A stretch of DNA of 64,000 nucleotides from Solimonas_A sp052035235 (GCA_052035235.1 JBPOHT010000015.1:15045-79044); one strand, 5' to 3'. Shown: positions 25,118-33,021, counted from the first letter of the stretch. The notes: generated from the letters alone by a model not told the origin. Numbers and translations are program-made.

Positions 25118-26344
25118 ATGGACCTGGCCTGGAGCGCAGCCGATCTTGCCTTCCGCGACGAGGTCCGGGCCTTCCTCGCCGCCAACCTGACGGACGAGCT
25201 GCGCCGCGCCGGCCGGCTGATGACCAGCGTCTACGCCGACCACCATGCCGCGCAGCAATGGCAGGCGATCCTGGCGAAGCGCGGCTGGGGCGCACCGTCC
25301 TGGCCGAAAGAGCACGGCGGCTGCGAGTGGACCGCGATGCAGCGCTACCTCTACTCGCGCGAGCGCGCCGCGGCGGGCGCACCACCCTCCCCCTTCGGCA
25401 TCCACATGGTCGGGCCGGCGCTGATCGGCTTCGGCAGTCCGGAGCAGCAGGCGCGCTTCCTGCCGCCGCTGCTGCGCGGCGATCACCTGTGGTGCCAGGG
25501 GTATTCGGAGCCGCAGTCCGGCTCCGATCTCGCCTCGCTGCAGATGCCGGCGGTGGAAGACGGCGACGACCTGGTCTGCACCGGCTCCAAGATCTGGACC
25601 ACGCATGCGCATGTCGCCGACTGGATGTTCTGCCTGGTGCGCAGTTCGCGCGAGTCGCGCCCGCAGCAGGGCATCAGCTTCGTGCTCATCGACATGAAAT
25701 CGCCGGGCATCAGCGTGCAGCCCATCGTCATGTCCTCCGGCGAGCACATCCAGAACCAGGTGTTCTTCGACGGCGTCCGCGTGCCCAAGGCCAATGTCGT
25801 CGGCCGGATCGGCGGCGGCTGGACCGTGGCCAAGTTCCTGCTCGAGTTCGAGCGTGGCGGCGTGGCCTACACGCCGGAGCTGCAGGTGCGCCTCGACGAA
25901 CTGCGGCGCTTCGCCGCCGAGGTCCCCGGCCCTGGCGACGGCAGCCTGCTGGACGATCCCCTGTTCGCCGCACGCCTGGCCGCCGCGCGCATCCGCATCG
26001 CGGCGCTGGAGGTCTACGAACTACGTACGATGTCGGCCCTGTCGTCAGGCGACTCGCCAGGCGCCTCGGCCTCGGTGATGAAGGTGCTGGGCACGGAGTT
26101 GAGCCAGCATCTGACCGAACTGGCGCTGGAAGCCGCTGGCCCCTATGGCCGGGCCTACCAGCCTCAGGCCGGCATGCCGGGTGGTCCGGTGACCCTGCGC
26201 CATGCCGCAGCGGATGCCATCGCCGGCCCCCTGCACGCGGCGCTGGCACCATTGCGCTACTTCAACGATCGCGCTGGCACCATCTATGCCGGCGCCAACG
26301 AGGTACAGCGCAACATCCTGGCCAAGTCGGCGCTGGGGCTCTGA
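25118..26344 (+). CDS. Acyl-CoA dehydrogenase (FadE-type, long subunit)
   Basis: FAD-dependent acyl-CoA dehydrogenase, 408 residues. N-terminal helices (WSAADLAFRDEVRAFLA), WGAPSWPKEHGGCEW, the beta-domain motif QGYSEPQSGSDLASLQ, KIWTTHAHVADWMF, and a C-terminal IYAGANEVQRNILAK all fit the family. In that last motif Ala stands where medium-chain enzymes have the catalytic Glu of YEGT, so the base may lie elsewhere or in a partner subunit. It starts one base after the fusion gene. A second, shorter acyl-CoA dehydrogenase is convergent 9 bases downstream; the two sizes recall the heteromeric enzymes of steroid side-chain degradation, though here they are on opposite strands. Confidence 0.92.
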   Translation: MDLAWSAADLAFRDEVRAFLAANLTDELRRAGRLMTSVYADHHAAQQWQAILAKRGWGAPSWPKEHGGCEWTAMQRYLYSRERAAAGAPPSPFGIHMVGPALIGFGSPEQQARFLPPLLRGDHLWCQGYSEPQSGSDLASLQMPAVEDGDDLVCTGSKIWTTHAHVADWMFCLVRSSRESRPQQGISFVLIDMKSPGISVQPIVMSSGEHIQNQVFFDGVRVPKANVVGRIGGGWTVAKFLLEFERGGVAYTPELQVRLDELRRFAAEVPGPGDGSLLDDPLFAARLAAARIRIAALEVYELRTMSALSSGDSPGASASVMKVLGTELSQHLTELALEAAGPYGRAYQPQAGMPGGPVTLRHAAADAIAGPLHAALAPLRYFNDRAGTIYAGANEVQRNILAKSALGL

Positions 26345-26353
26345 GTTCGGTGA

Positions 26354-27484
26354 CTAGGCGGCGCGCTCCAGGCGCGCATGCCGGGCGAGCTGCTGATCGA
26401 CACTGCCGAACTCGGTCTCGATGGCCGTGGCGCGCTTGAAGTAGCTGCCCAGGCGCAGTTCGTCGGTCATGCCCATGCCGCCGTGCAACTGCACCGCGTT
26501 CTGTCCGATGTTGCGGCAGGCCTGGGCCACGGTGACCTTCGCCGCGGCGGCCGCCAGGCCCCGCTCGCGCGCCGGCAGGCCCAGCGACAGCGTCGCCAGC
26601 AGCGTGGCCGACTCCGTCATCTCGCGCTGCAGCAGCATGTCCACCAGGCGATGCTGCACCGCCTGGAAAGAGGAGATGGCCTGGCCGAACTGGCGACGCT
26701 GGCGCGTGTAGTCCACCGTATCGTCCAGCAGGCGGCGCACCACGCCGAGACCCTCCGCCGCCACCGCCGCCACCGACTCGTCCAGGGCCTGCTGCAGCGA
26801 GGGTAGTGCCTCGCCCTCGGCTCCCAGCAGGCGATCCGCCGCCAGTTCCACGCGGTCGAAATGGATGTCGGCCGCGCGGCGGCCGTCGATGGTCGGATAG
26901 GCCTGCAGGCGCAGGCCGGATGCATCGGCGTCGACCAGGAACAGCGACAGGCCGGCCGCGGCATCGCTGCTGCGCGCCGTGACCAGCAACTGATCGGCCC
27001 AGGGCGCCGCCGTCACCACGGCCTTGTGTCCGCTGAGGCGCCAGCCGCTGCCCTGCCGCTCCGCCCGGGTCGAGATACGGGAAGGATCACCGCGCGAGCC
27101 CGGTTCGTCCCAGGCCAGCGCGAAGCAGCGCTCGCCGGCGACGATGGCCTGCAGGGCCTCTTGCGCCAGCGCACCGCCGGCGCGAGACAGCAGGCCGGCG
27201 GCCTGCACGCAGGTTTCCAGGTAGGGCTCGACGACCAGGGCTCCGCCGAACTCCTCCATCACGATCATGTGCTCCACCGCCCCGCCACCGGAACCGCCGT
27301 AGCGTTCCGGCAGCGCGGCACCGAGCAGGCCGAGATCGCGCGCCAGGCCGGACCAGATCTCACGGCGCCAGCCGGCCTCGGACTGCGTGGCCTGGCGGCG
27401 GGCCTCGAAGTCGTAGCGGTCGCGCAGGAAGTCCTGCAGGCTGCTGCGCAGCAAGCCCTGCTCGGTGCTCGGCCGGAAATCCAT
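26354..27484 (-). CDS. Acyl-CoA dehydrogenase (short subunit)
   Basis: Acyl-CoA dehydrogenase superfamily, 376 residues. Evidence includes the N-terminal FRPSTEQGLLRSSLQDFL, LGLLGAALPERYGGSGGGAV, WDEPGSRGD and WRLSGHKAVVTAAPWADQLL, and the C-terminal QLHGGMGMTDELRLGSYFKR. The start at 27484 gives the standard N-terminus and lies 5 bases after the P450 stop, so P450 and dehydrogenase form one operon. It may pair with the 408-residue dehydrogenase at 25118 to form a heteromer (inference from size pairing and adjacency). Confidence 0.91.
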   Translation of the reverse strand: MDFRPSTEQGLLRSSLQDFLRDRYDFEARRQATQSEAGWRREIWSGLARDLGLLGAALPERYGGSGGGAVEHMIVMEEFGGALVVEPYLETCVQAAGLLSRAGGALAQEALQAIVAGERCFALAWDEPGSRGDPSRISTRAERQGSGWRLSGHKAVVTAAPWADQLLVTARSSDAAAGLSLFLVDADASGLRLQAYPTIDGRRAADIHFDRVELAADRLLGAEGEALPSLQQALDESVAAVAAEGLGVVRRLLDDTVDYTRQRRQFGQAISSFQAVQHRLVDMLLQREMTESATLLATLSLGLPARERGLAAAAAKVTVAQACRNIGQNAVQLHGGMGMTDELRLGSYFKRATAIETEFGSVDQQLARHARLERAA

Positions 27485-27489
27485 GCGCG

Positions 27490-28698
27490 CTACCAGCGCA
27501 GCGGCAGCGTTTCCAGCGACATCACCATGCCCGCGCGATAGCTGGGCTGGTAACCGTCGGCCAGGCGGAACTCGCCGACCTGCTTCATCCACTCGGTGAA
27601 CATGGTGCGCATCTCGGAGCGCGCCAGGAAGTGGCCGATGCAGAGATGCGGACCGGTGGAGAAGGTGATGAGCGTGCGGGCCTGGCGGTCGATGTCGAAC
27701 TGTGCCGCTTCCGGGTTCTTCTGCGGATCCCAGCCCGCCACCGGCAGGCAGTTGAGCACCATGTCGCCCTCGCGGAACTTCACGCCGAAGCGCTCGCAGT
27801 CCTTCACCACCAGGCGCGGCGTGTTGACCACGCCGAACAGGCGCAGCGATTCCTCCACGAAGGGCGTCACCAGGCTCAGGTCCTCGCGCATGCGCTTCTG
27901 CAGTGCCGGCTGGGTGGCCAGGTAGCGGCAGCCGAAGCTGAGGGCGTTGGTCACCGTGTCCAGGCCACCCAGGAACAGCAGGAAGCAGGCCGACACCAGC
28001 TTGTCGAAGGGCACCGGCTCACCGCCGATCTTGGCGTCCACCAGGTGATCGAGGATGTCGATCTTCTCCTCGCGGCGGTTCTGCATGCGCGCCTGCAGCA
28101 GGCCGACCAGGGCGCCGATGATCTCCTGCGAGATGGCACCCACCGCCTCCGGGCCGTTGGCCTTGAAGAAGCGGTCCGCCAGGTCGCGGAACTCGTCGAA
28201 GCGCTCCAGCGGCAGGCCCATCATGCGCATGAACACCGTCACCGGGTAGGGCGCGGCCACGTCGCGGATGAAGTCGCACTCGCCGCGACCGGCCACGCGC
28301 GACACCACTTCCGTGGCGAAGGACTTAAGCTCCTTCTCCATGCCGGCCACTGACTTCGGTCCGAAGAACGGCGCCAGGATCATGCGGTATTGCGTATGCA
28401 CCGGCGGGTCGAGGTTCAGCGGGATCAGCAGCGGAGCATTCGGGATGCGGGGGATCTGCGATTCGCGCGCCGAGAAATGCTCGAAATCCTTGACGATTTC
28501 GGTGATCAGATCCTGGCTGGTGATGACCCAGTGACCGCCGTTCCTCGGCGTGTAGAACAGCGGCGGGGCTTCACGGTGCAGGCGCGCATAGGCGGCATGC
28601 AGGTCGCCCTTGAGCTGCGCGTCCTCGTAGATGTCGAAGTCGAACACCCGGTCCGCAGCAACGTGCGGAGGTACTGCCTGGCTGGCGGCGCTGGCCAT
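27490..28698 (-). CDS. Cytochrome P450, CYP101 (P450cam)-like
   Basis: Soluble bacterial class I P450, 402 residues. The I-helix oxygen-activation motif is LGGLDTVTN (P450cam has GGLDTVVN), the K-helix ExxR is EESLRLF, and the heme loop is FSTGPHLCIGHFLAR with Cys353 as thiolate ligand (Cys357 in P450cam). The C-terminal MSLETLPLRW also matches the P450cam ending style. It hydroxylates a hydrophobic, probably alicyclic, substrate using two electrons from a [2Fe-2S] ferredoxin. Such a ferredoxin is encoded divergently at 28849. It is the first gene of a P450-acyl-CoA dehydrogenase operon. Exact CYP family assignment needs an identity score. Confidence 0.94.
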   Translation of the reverse strand: MASAASQAVPPHVAADRVFDFDIYEDAQLKGDLHAAYARLHREAPPLFYTPRNGGHWVITSQDLITEIVKDFEHFSARESQIPRIPNAPLLIPLNLDPPVHTQYRMILAPFFGPKSVAGMEKELKSFATEVVSRVAGRGECDFIRDVAAPYPVTVFMRMMGLPLERFDEFRDLADRFFKANGPEAVGAISQEIIGALVGLLQARMQNRREEKIDILDHLVDAKIGGEPVPFDKLVSACFLLFLGGLDTVTNALSFGCRYLATQPALQKRMREDLSLVTPFVEESLRLFGVVNTPRLVVKDCERFGVKFREGDMVLNCLPVAGWDPQKNPEAAQFDIDRQARTLITFSTGPHLCIGHFLARSEMRTMFTEWMKQVGEFRLADGYQPSYRAGMVMSLETLPLRW

Positions 28699-28777
28699 TT
28701 TCTGTCCCCTCTCTCGGTACGGTCAGGCCCGCCGGCGGGCAGGCCCATTGACGACAATGTAACCCGTGGGCACCATA

Positions 28778-28791
28778 AATGGAATACCATT
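28778..28791. promoter_or_regulatory. Palindrome AATGG-aata-CCATT in the P450/ferredoxin divergent promoter
   Basis: Short perfect palindrome, 58 bases before the ferredoxin start and 80 before the P450 start, within an AT-rich stretch. The right half extends into CATTAGATT (28788-28796), the same nonamer found in the operator before Rieske gene 1. Candidate shared operator. Confidence 0.4.
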
Positions 28792-28848
28792 AGATTTAGC
28801 AAACGACGGGACCCTACCCGCTCGCAGCCAGCCCGAGAGAGAGTCGTC

Positions 28849-29169
28849 ATGGTCAACCTGGTCTTCATCACCCCCAGCGGCGAGCGCCGCGAGATTGCGG
28901 CCGAGTGCCGCGGCTCCCTGATGGAGGCTGCCAAGCAGGCCGGCATCCCGGGTATCGACGCGGACTGCGGAGGCTCCATGGTCTGCGGCACCTGCCACGT
29001 CCATGTCGGGGAATCCTGGCTCGGCCGGCTGCCGGAGCCCAGCGACATGGAGCGGGAGATCCTGGACTGCGTGCCCTCGCCCCACCCCCGCGCCCGCCTG
29101 TCCTGCCAGATCACGCTGGACCCGGCGCTGGAAGGCCTGGACGTCACCGTACCCGCCGCGCAGCGCTAG
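28849..29169 (+). CDS. Putidaredoxin-type [2Fe-2S] ferredoxin
   Basis: Adrenodoxin/putidaredoxin-class ferredoxin, 106 residues. The four cluster ligands Cys40, Cys46, Cys49 and Cys86 (ADCGGSMVCGTCHVHV and RLSCQ) have the spacing of putidaredoxin (39, 45, 48, 86). It carries single electrons from a flavoprotein reductase to a P450. It is divergent from the CYP101-like gene, and the partial reductase at 1-1116 is of a suitable type. The start at 28849 gives the usual short N-terminus, with a GAGAGAG stretch 8 bases upstream. It is convergent with the FadL-type gene. Confidence 0.95.
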   Translation: MVNLVFITPSGERREIAAECRGSLMEAAKQAGIPGIDADCGGSMVCGTCHVHVGESWLGRLPEPSDMEREILDCVPSPHPRARLSCQITLDPALEGLDVTVPAAQR

Positions 29170-29202
29170 GACCTGTCAACGCCAACGCAATCGCGGCGCG
29201 CT

Positions 29203-30672
29203 TCACTCGAAGCGCCAGGTCACCCCGAACTGCGACTGCCACATCTCCAGTTCGGCTTCGAGGACCTGATCCTGTGGATCGGCGTCGACGCGGAACCCGA
29301 TGAGGTTGGCACCGAGCAGCTGCAGTTGCGCGTTGCTCATGGCATTGAGCTCACGCTTGCGGTTCTTCAGGGCATGGACCAGCGCCCAGTCCACGCTCAC
29401 CCGGGGACGTAGTGCCCAGGAGAGACCCAGCGCCGCATGGCGCTCGGTGATCGCCGGCGCGAACACGGCCGAAAGTATCTGGCCCTCGCCGACCGGCTGC
29501 CGGCCATAGCTGAAGCCCGCTCGCCAAGTCAGCCGCCCGCGGCTGCCCTGGTAGCCCAGCTTGTAGATCGTCATGTTGTCCCAGCCGAAGCCCGGACCCC
29601 GCACGCCACCCGCGCAAGCGTCAAGCGGCCCCTCCCGCCCACCCAGCAAGCGGGGGATGAAACACTCGTCGGTGAAGTACTGGGCATCGACCCCACGGCC
29701 CAGGGGCGTGATGTCGGCATAGCGGATGTGCTGGATGTCGAGCAGCAGGCGCTGCCGCGGAGCCAGATGGATCTGCAGACCCAGGTCATAGATCGGCGGC
29801 TGATCGATCGCCCCACCGATGATCACGCCCCGGTAACGATCGAATTCGGTGTTGTACACGCGGGACTGATAGGCGAACCCCAGGCCGATTCCCGGCGTCA
29901 TTTCCCACAACAGCCCGGCGCGCAGGCCCGCGCCGTAGGCCATGTCCGGCCCGTTGTCCGTGACGCGCGAGGGTTCGTTGGAAAAATCAGTGAAGGCGCC
30001 GATGCCGCGCACCTGCAGGCGCTGCAGCTCGATCACCGGCGCCAGGCCCAGGGACCACTCGGGCCGCGGCCGATAGGACCAATGCGCAGACAGGAACAGC
30101 TGCATCAGGTCCGCACCCAGACCCTCGCCGACATTGCCGCAGAGACCCCGCGGATCGCGCGAGCCGGCCACGGGCCCGCCGCCACCCAGGGTGCCCCTGC
30201 ACTGGACGTCGAATCCGGGCACGCCACGGCCCAGGTGCGCACTGTCTGCCCTGGACAAGGTCTTGAGGCCCGACGCAGTGAAGCCGATACCCCAGGCCGA
30301 GCGCTCATCGATGCGCCAGTTGCGCGCAAAGCCCGGCACCGGATGCACGCCCGAAGCGGAGCTTTCGTGGCCGCTCGCCAGTTCCAGCATGCCCAGCCGG
30401 GAGCCTTCGCCTACCGGGCCGGCGCGATAGCCTCCCTTGGGGATCGCAATGCCCAGGTCGAAGGTCTGGCCGCTGCCGAGCCACGCGCCCGCCGCCGGGT
30501 TGCGCAGGGTAGCCGCCGCATCTTCCGCCAGCGCCGTGCCCGCCCCGGCCAGCCCCAGCTGTGTCGTGCCATTGCCGGGCGCCAACATGCCGTTGGTGGC
30601 CCCGGCGACACCACAGGCGCATGCCAGCGCCAGGCCGCCCGCCACGACGCCAAGCCACCGCATGGCATGCAT
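29203..30672 (-). CDS. FadL/TodX family outer-membrane porin for hydrophobic substrates
   Basis: Outer-membrane beta-barrel, 489 residues, of the OmpP1/FadL/TodX family that lets hydrophobic compounds cross the outer membrane. A signal peptide ends near residue 25 (GVVAGGLALACACGVAGA). The mature start TNGMLAPGNGTTQLGLAGAG resembles the N-terminal hatch of FadL proteins, and DAAATLRNPAA is the conserved NPA-type hatch motif. Alternating hydrophobic strands and a terminal WRFE complete the barrel. Its start overlaps the stop of the MarR gene (TGATG), so regulator and porin are co-translated. It fits uptake of the hydrophobic substrate of the surrounding oxygenases. Confidence 0.88.
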   Translation of the reverse strand: MHAMRWLGVVAGGLALACACGVAGATNGMLAPGNGTTQLGLAGAGTALAEDAAATLRNPAAGAWLGSGQTFDLGIAIPKGGYRAGPVGEGSRLGMLELASGHESSASGVHPVPGFARNWRIDERSAWGIGFTASGLKTLSRADSAHLGRGVPGFDVQCRGTLGGGGPVAGSRDPRGLCGNVGEGLGADLMQLFLSAHWSYRPRPEWSLGLAPVIELQRLQVRGIGAFTDFSNEPSRVTDNGPDMAYGAGLRAGLLWEMTPGIGLGFAYQSRVYNTEFDRYRGVIIGGAIDQPPIYDLGLQIHLAPRQRLLLDIQHIRYADITPLGRGVDAQYFTDECFIPRLLGGREGPLDACAGGVRGPGFGWDNMTIYKLGYQGSRGRLTWRAGFSYGRQPVGEGQILSAVFAPAITERHAALGLSWALRPRVSVDWALVHALKNRKRELNAMSNAQLQLLGANLIGFRVDADPQDQVLEAELEMWQSQFGVTWRFE

Positions 30673-31199
30673 CAGCGCGCCTTCATTGACCAGCGCTCGG
30701 CGGCATCCATGGACTGGGTCAGCTTGCGCAGCAGTTTCTCCAGCATCGCCTTGTCGTCGACGCTCAGGCCACTCATCGCCAGCGTCGCTACCGGAGCCAG
30801 TGCCTTGGCATAGCGCTGTACCAGCCGCCGCCCCACTGCCGTGACCTCCACCAGCTTGCGGCGGCGGTCATGCTGATCCTCTGCAATGGCGATGAAGCCC
30901 TTGCTGTGCAGCGCTTCCAGGATCCGCGTCATGTTGGCGCGGGTCTGGCCCAACTGTTCACAGAGCACGCCCGGCGAGATACCCGTGCTGCCTGCGGACG
31001 TCACCACGATCAGCGTGTGGTAACTGCTTTCCGTCAAACCCTCCGGACGCAGGACGGGCTCGGTGCAGGCGGTGATGCCCAGGCTGGCGGCACGCAGCAG
31101 GCGCATCAGCGCGATATCCACCGCGGGCAGATCGGGAGCCACCGCTCCCCAGGCGCCGGCGCTGGCGTCGATGGCGGTCAGTCGGTCGAGTGTCTTCAT
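30672..31199 (-). CDS. MarR family transcriptional regulator
   Basis: Winged-helix MarR protein, 175 residues. It shows the winged-helix core SSYHTLIVVTSAGSTGISPG, LCEQLGQTRANMTRILEAL (recognition helix region) and the wing DQHDRRRKLVEVTAVG. It commonly binds AT-rich palindromes and responds to phenolic or lipophilic ligands. Its ATG (31199) lies inside one arm of a perfect 54-bp palindrome, an obvious self-control site. It is followed, with TGATG overlap, by the FadL-type porin, whose expression it likely controls. Confidence 0.92.
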   Translation of the reverse strand: MKTLDRLTAIDASAGAWGAVAPDLPAVDIALMRLLRAASLGITACTEPVLRPEGLTESSYHTLIVVTSAGSTGISPGVLCEQLGQTRANMTRILEALHSKGFIAIAEDQHDRRRKLVEVTAVGRRLVQRYAKALAPVATLAMSGLSVDDKAMLEKLLRKLTQSMDAAERWSMKAR

Positions 31200-31247
31200 T
31201 TCGTATATAAATAGTACATCGATGTACTATTTATATACGAAATGAAG
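31194..31247. promoter_or_regulatory. Perfect 54-bp palindrome covering the MarR start codon
   Basis: Two 27-bp arms meet without a spacer between 31220 and 31221. Arms read CTTCATTTCGTATATAAATA... inward to GTACATC|GATGTAC. It is very AT-rich in GC-rich surroundings. The MarR ATG lies in the left arm, and a mirror ATG lies in the right arm at 31242. It probably contains the promoter and twin MarR boxes (TATATAAATAGTACAT in each arm); in RNA the arms could hide the start codon. Confidence 0.85.
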
Positions 31248-31317
31248 GGCTGTCAAGGCGCCGGGCCTGGGGCGAAGATGGAGGAATCCAGGCCCGCCCC
31301 GGCCGGGTCGGCGCGGG

Positions 31318-31971
31318 TCAGCGTGCCGCCGACTCGCCGGAGTTCAGCGCGTACTGCGCATCGAAAGCCCGCCGGTAGGCAGGCCGTGCCTCACCGCGGG
31401 CAACGTAAGCGGCCAGGTTGGCGAACTCGTCCAGCAGCCCCGACGACCTCAGCCGGAGCAGCACGGACACCATCATCAGGTCACCGGCGCTGAACGCGCC
31501 ATCGAGCCAGTCGGCGCCGCCCAGGCGAGTGGACAACTGCGCCAGGCGGGTGCGCACCCGATCCTCCACCAGGGGCAGGCGCTCGGCGCTCCAGGCCCTT
31601 TCGCGCTCGAACAACCGGGCCGTGACGAGTTCAAGGATCACCGGCTCCACCGTGTTGAGCGCGGCAAACATCCAGGCGATCGCCCGCGCCCGCGCGGCGG
31701 CTTCGCGCGGCAGCAGGCTGCCGCGGCGTTCGGCGATGTGGAAGACGATGGCCCCGGTCTCGAACAGGGTGATGTCACCCTCCTCGTAGGTCGGAATCTG
31801 GCCGAAGGGATGCAGCACCAGGTGCGCAGCTTCCTTCATCGCGCGGAACGACACCGGCCGGACCTCGTAGTCCAGGCCGGCCTCCTCGAGCGCCCAGCGG
31901 ACCCGCGTATCCCGCGCCAGTCCCTGGCCGCCGTCGGGCGAGCGTTCGAAGGCGGTAATGGTGATGGTCAT
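31318..31971 (-). CDS. Glutathione S-transferase family protein
   Basis: Soluble GST of 217 residues. The thioredoxin-like N-terminal domain has RVRWALEEAGLDYEVRPVSF and the cis-proline/glutathione-binding segment FGQIPTYEEGDITLFETGAI (about 54-73). The helical C-terminal domain has the N-capping region GAFSAGDLMMVSVLLRL. The start at 31971 gives the usual family N-terminus. It is a single gene upstream of, and in the same direction as, the MarR gene, separated by the 54-bp palindrome. It could detoxify electrophilic intermediates of the oxygenase pathway. Confidence 0.9.
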   Translation of the reverse strand: MTITITAFERSPDGGQGLARDTRVRWALEEAGLDYEVRPVSFRAMKEAAHLVLHPFGQIPTYEEGDITLFETGAIVFHIAERRGSLLPREAAARARAIAWMFAALNTVEPVILELVTARLFERERAWSAERLPLVEDRVRTRLAQLSTRLGGADWLDGAFSAGDLMMVSVLLRLRSSGLLDEFANLAAYVARGEARPAYRRAFDAQYALNSGESAAR

Positions 31972-32148
31972 CGCAGGGCTCCTCTGGCGCAGGGGCAGGA
32001 CGACGCCGCGCGTCCCGGAACCTGCGCGGCGGCCCTTCACGATACAGCGTGGCGATGCGGCCATGCGAGAGCCGGCGGCGGCATCAGCCCTCCAGCTGGA
32101 GGATCTCCGCATTGCCGCCGACCGCCGTGGTTCGGTCGCTCCGCCCAC

Positions 32149-32247
32149 CATGTGATGCTCGCCGAGCACGGCTACGCCATCTTCTGGCTCAATCCGCGCG
32201 GCAGCAGCGGCCGCGGCCAGGCCTTTGCCGGCGCCGTGGTGACGGCG
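32149..32247 (+). pseudogene. Remnant of an S9 family peptidase (about 33 residues)
   Basis: The plus strand here reads HHVMLAEHGYAIFWLNPRG followed by SSGRGQAFAGAVV. This matches the conserved stretch of acylaminoacyl-peptidase/DPP-type S9 enzymes before the nucleophile, where LAxxGYAVxxxNPRGSSGxGxxF is typical. No start, no catalytic Ser-Asp-His and no flanking S9 sequence is present. It looks like a decayed fragment left by a deletion beside the TetR/TonB module. The rest of the 314-base gap 31972-32285 shows nothing recognisable. Confidence 0.5.
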
Positions 32248-32285
32248 CCCGGCTCACATTGAATGTGATGCTCGGCTCGCCCAGT

Positions 32286-32903
32286 TCAGGCGGCGGCCCT
32301 GTCGCTGACTGACGCAGGGATGAACAGCCTGACGAGCTTCCGGATCGCAGTCATCTTCAGCTTGCGCTGAACATCGATGCCGGCAAGCGCCCGTTGATCG
32401 GCGTCTGCCATCAATGCAGCGACCGTGGCCGCAAGAACGTCCAGATTCGCTTTCTCGACCCGCTCCGCACCGGGAATCAGCGAGGTGCATCGGCGGATGA
32501 AGTCGAAACGTGCCTTCTGGTTGATCTCGATTTCCTGGCGTAGGACAGGATCGTGGCGAGCCATCAGCGTGATCTCGAGATCCGCCCCGTGGATAGGGTC
32601 ACTCGCCAGTTGGTCGAAGTAGCGGAGCACCCGTTCCATGACTTTCAGGAAGTCCGCGGGATCGCCGAACTGCCGGTAGAACTCTCCGCTTTCGAGCCGC
32701 AGGCTGGAACGACGGATAGCGGCATGCAGGATCTCGTCCTTGCTTTTGAAATGCACGTAGATCGATCCCACGCTCAGGCCGCAAGCCGCCGCCACGTCCT
32801 GCGTCGAGACATTCGCCAGCCCCTTCTTCTGCACGCTGGCGAGCAGGCCATCGATGATCTGATTCCGCCGAGCCTCCATATGTGCATCGTCACGCTTGGG
32901 CAT
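32286..32903 (-). CDS. TetR family transcriptional regulator (TonB module 1)
   Basis: TetR-type regulator, 205 residues. The DNA-binding part is RNQIIDGLLASVQKKGLANV, STQDVAAACGLSVGSIYVHF, KSKDEILHAA (about residues 13-60). The C-terminal domain contains the KARFDFIRRC and DVLAATVAALMADADQRA helices. The start at 32903 is preceded by AGGGAA and gives a short basic arm (MPKRDDAH). It is divergent from the TonB-dependent receptor at 33022, which together with the following hydrolase, MFS and amidase genes is its likely regulon. Confidence 0.9.
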   Translation of the reverse strand: MPKRDDAHMEARRNQIIDGLLASVQKKGLANVSTQDVAAACGLSVGSIYVHFKSKDEILHAAIRRSSLRLESGEFYRQFGDPADFLKVMERVLRYFDQLASDPIHGADLEITLMARHDPVLRQEIEINQKARFDFIRRCTSLIPGAERVEKANLDVLAATVAALMADADQRALAGIDVQRKLKMTAIRKLVRLFIPASVSDRAAA

Positions 32904-32956
32904 TGATGTTCCCTGGAACTGATTTGCTTTTTTAATGTTCGAGGAATATAAATAAA

Positions 32957-32974
32957 AAAACAAGCGCTCATTTT
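32957..32974. promoter_or_regulatory. AT-rich divergent promoter with AGCGCT-centred imperfect palindrome
   Basis: AAAACAAGCGCTCATTTT is symmetrical except for two positions and lies midway between the TetR start and the TonB receptor start, in the only AT-rich stretch nearby (32920-32980). Candidate operator for the TetR gene at 32286. Confidence 0.35.
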
Positions 32975-33021
32975 GTATTGGCTTGTCCCCCTCCATCGTC
33001 CAAGGGTTGCCCACAAATCGC

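Noticed and set aside
31242..31493. 83-codon frame starting at the mirror ATG of the 54-bp palindrome
   Set aside because: Antisense to the GST gene's 3' end, Arg/Pro/Ala-rich, no similarity to a known small protein. The ATG exists only through the symmetry.
32983..33021. Earlier start for the module-1 TonB receptor
   Set aside because: It would add 13 residues before the basic n-region of the signal peptide, giving an unusual leader; ATG at 33022 is better.
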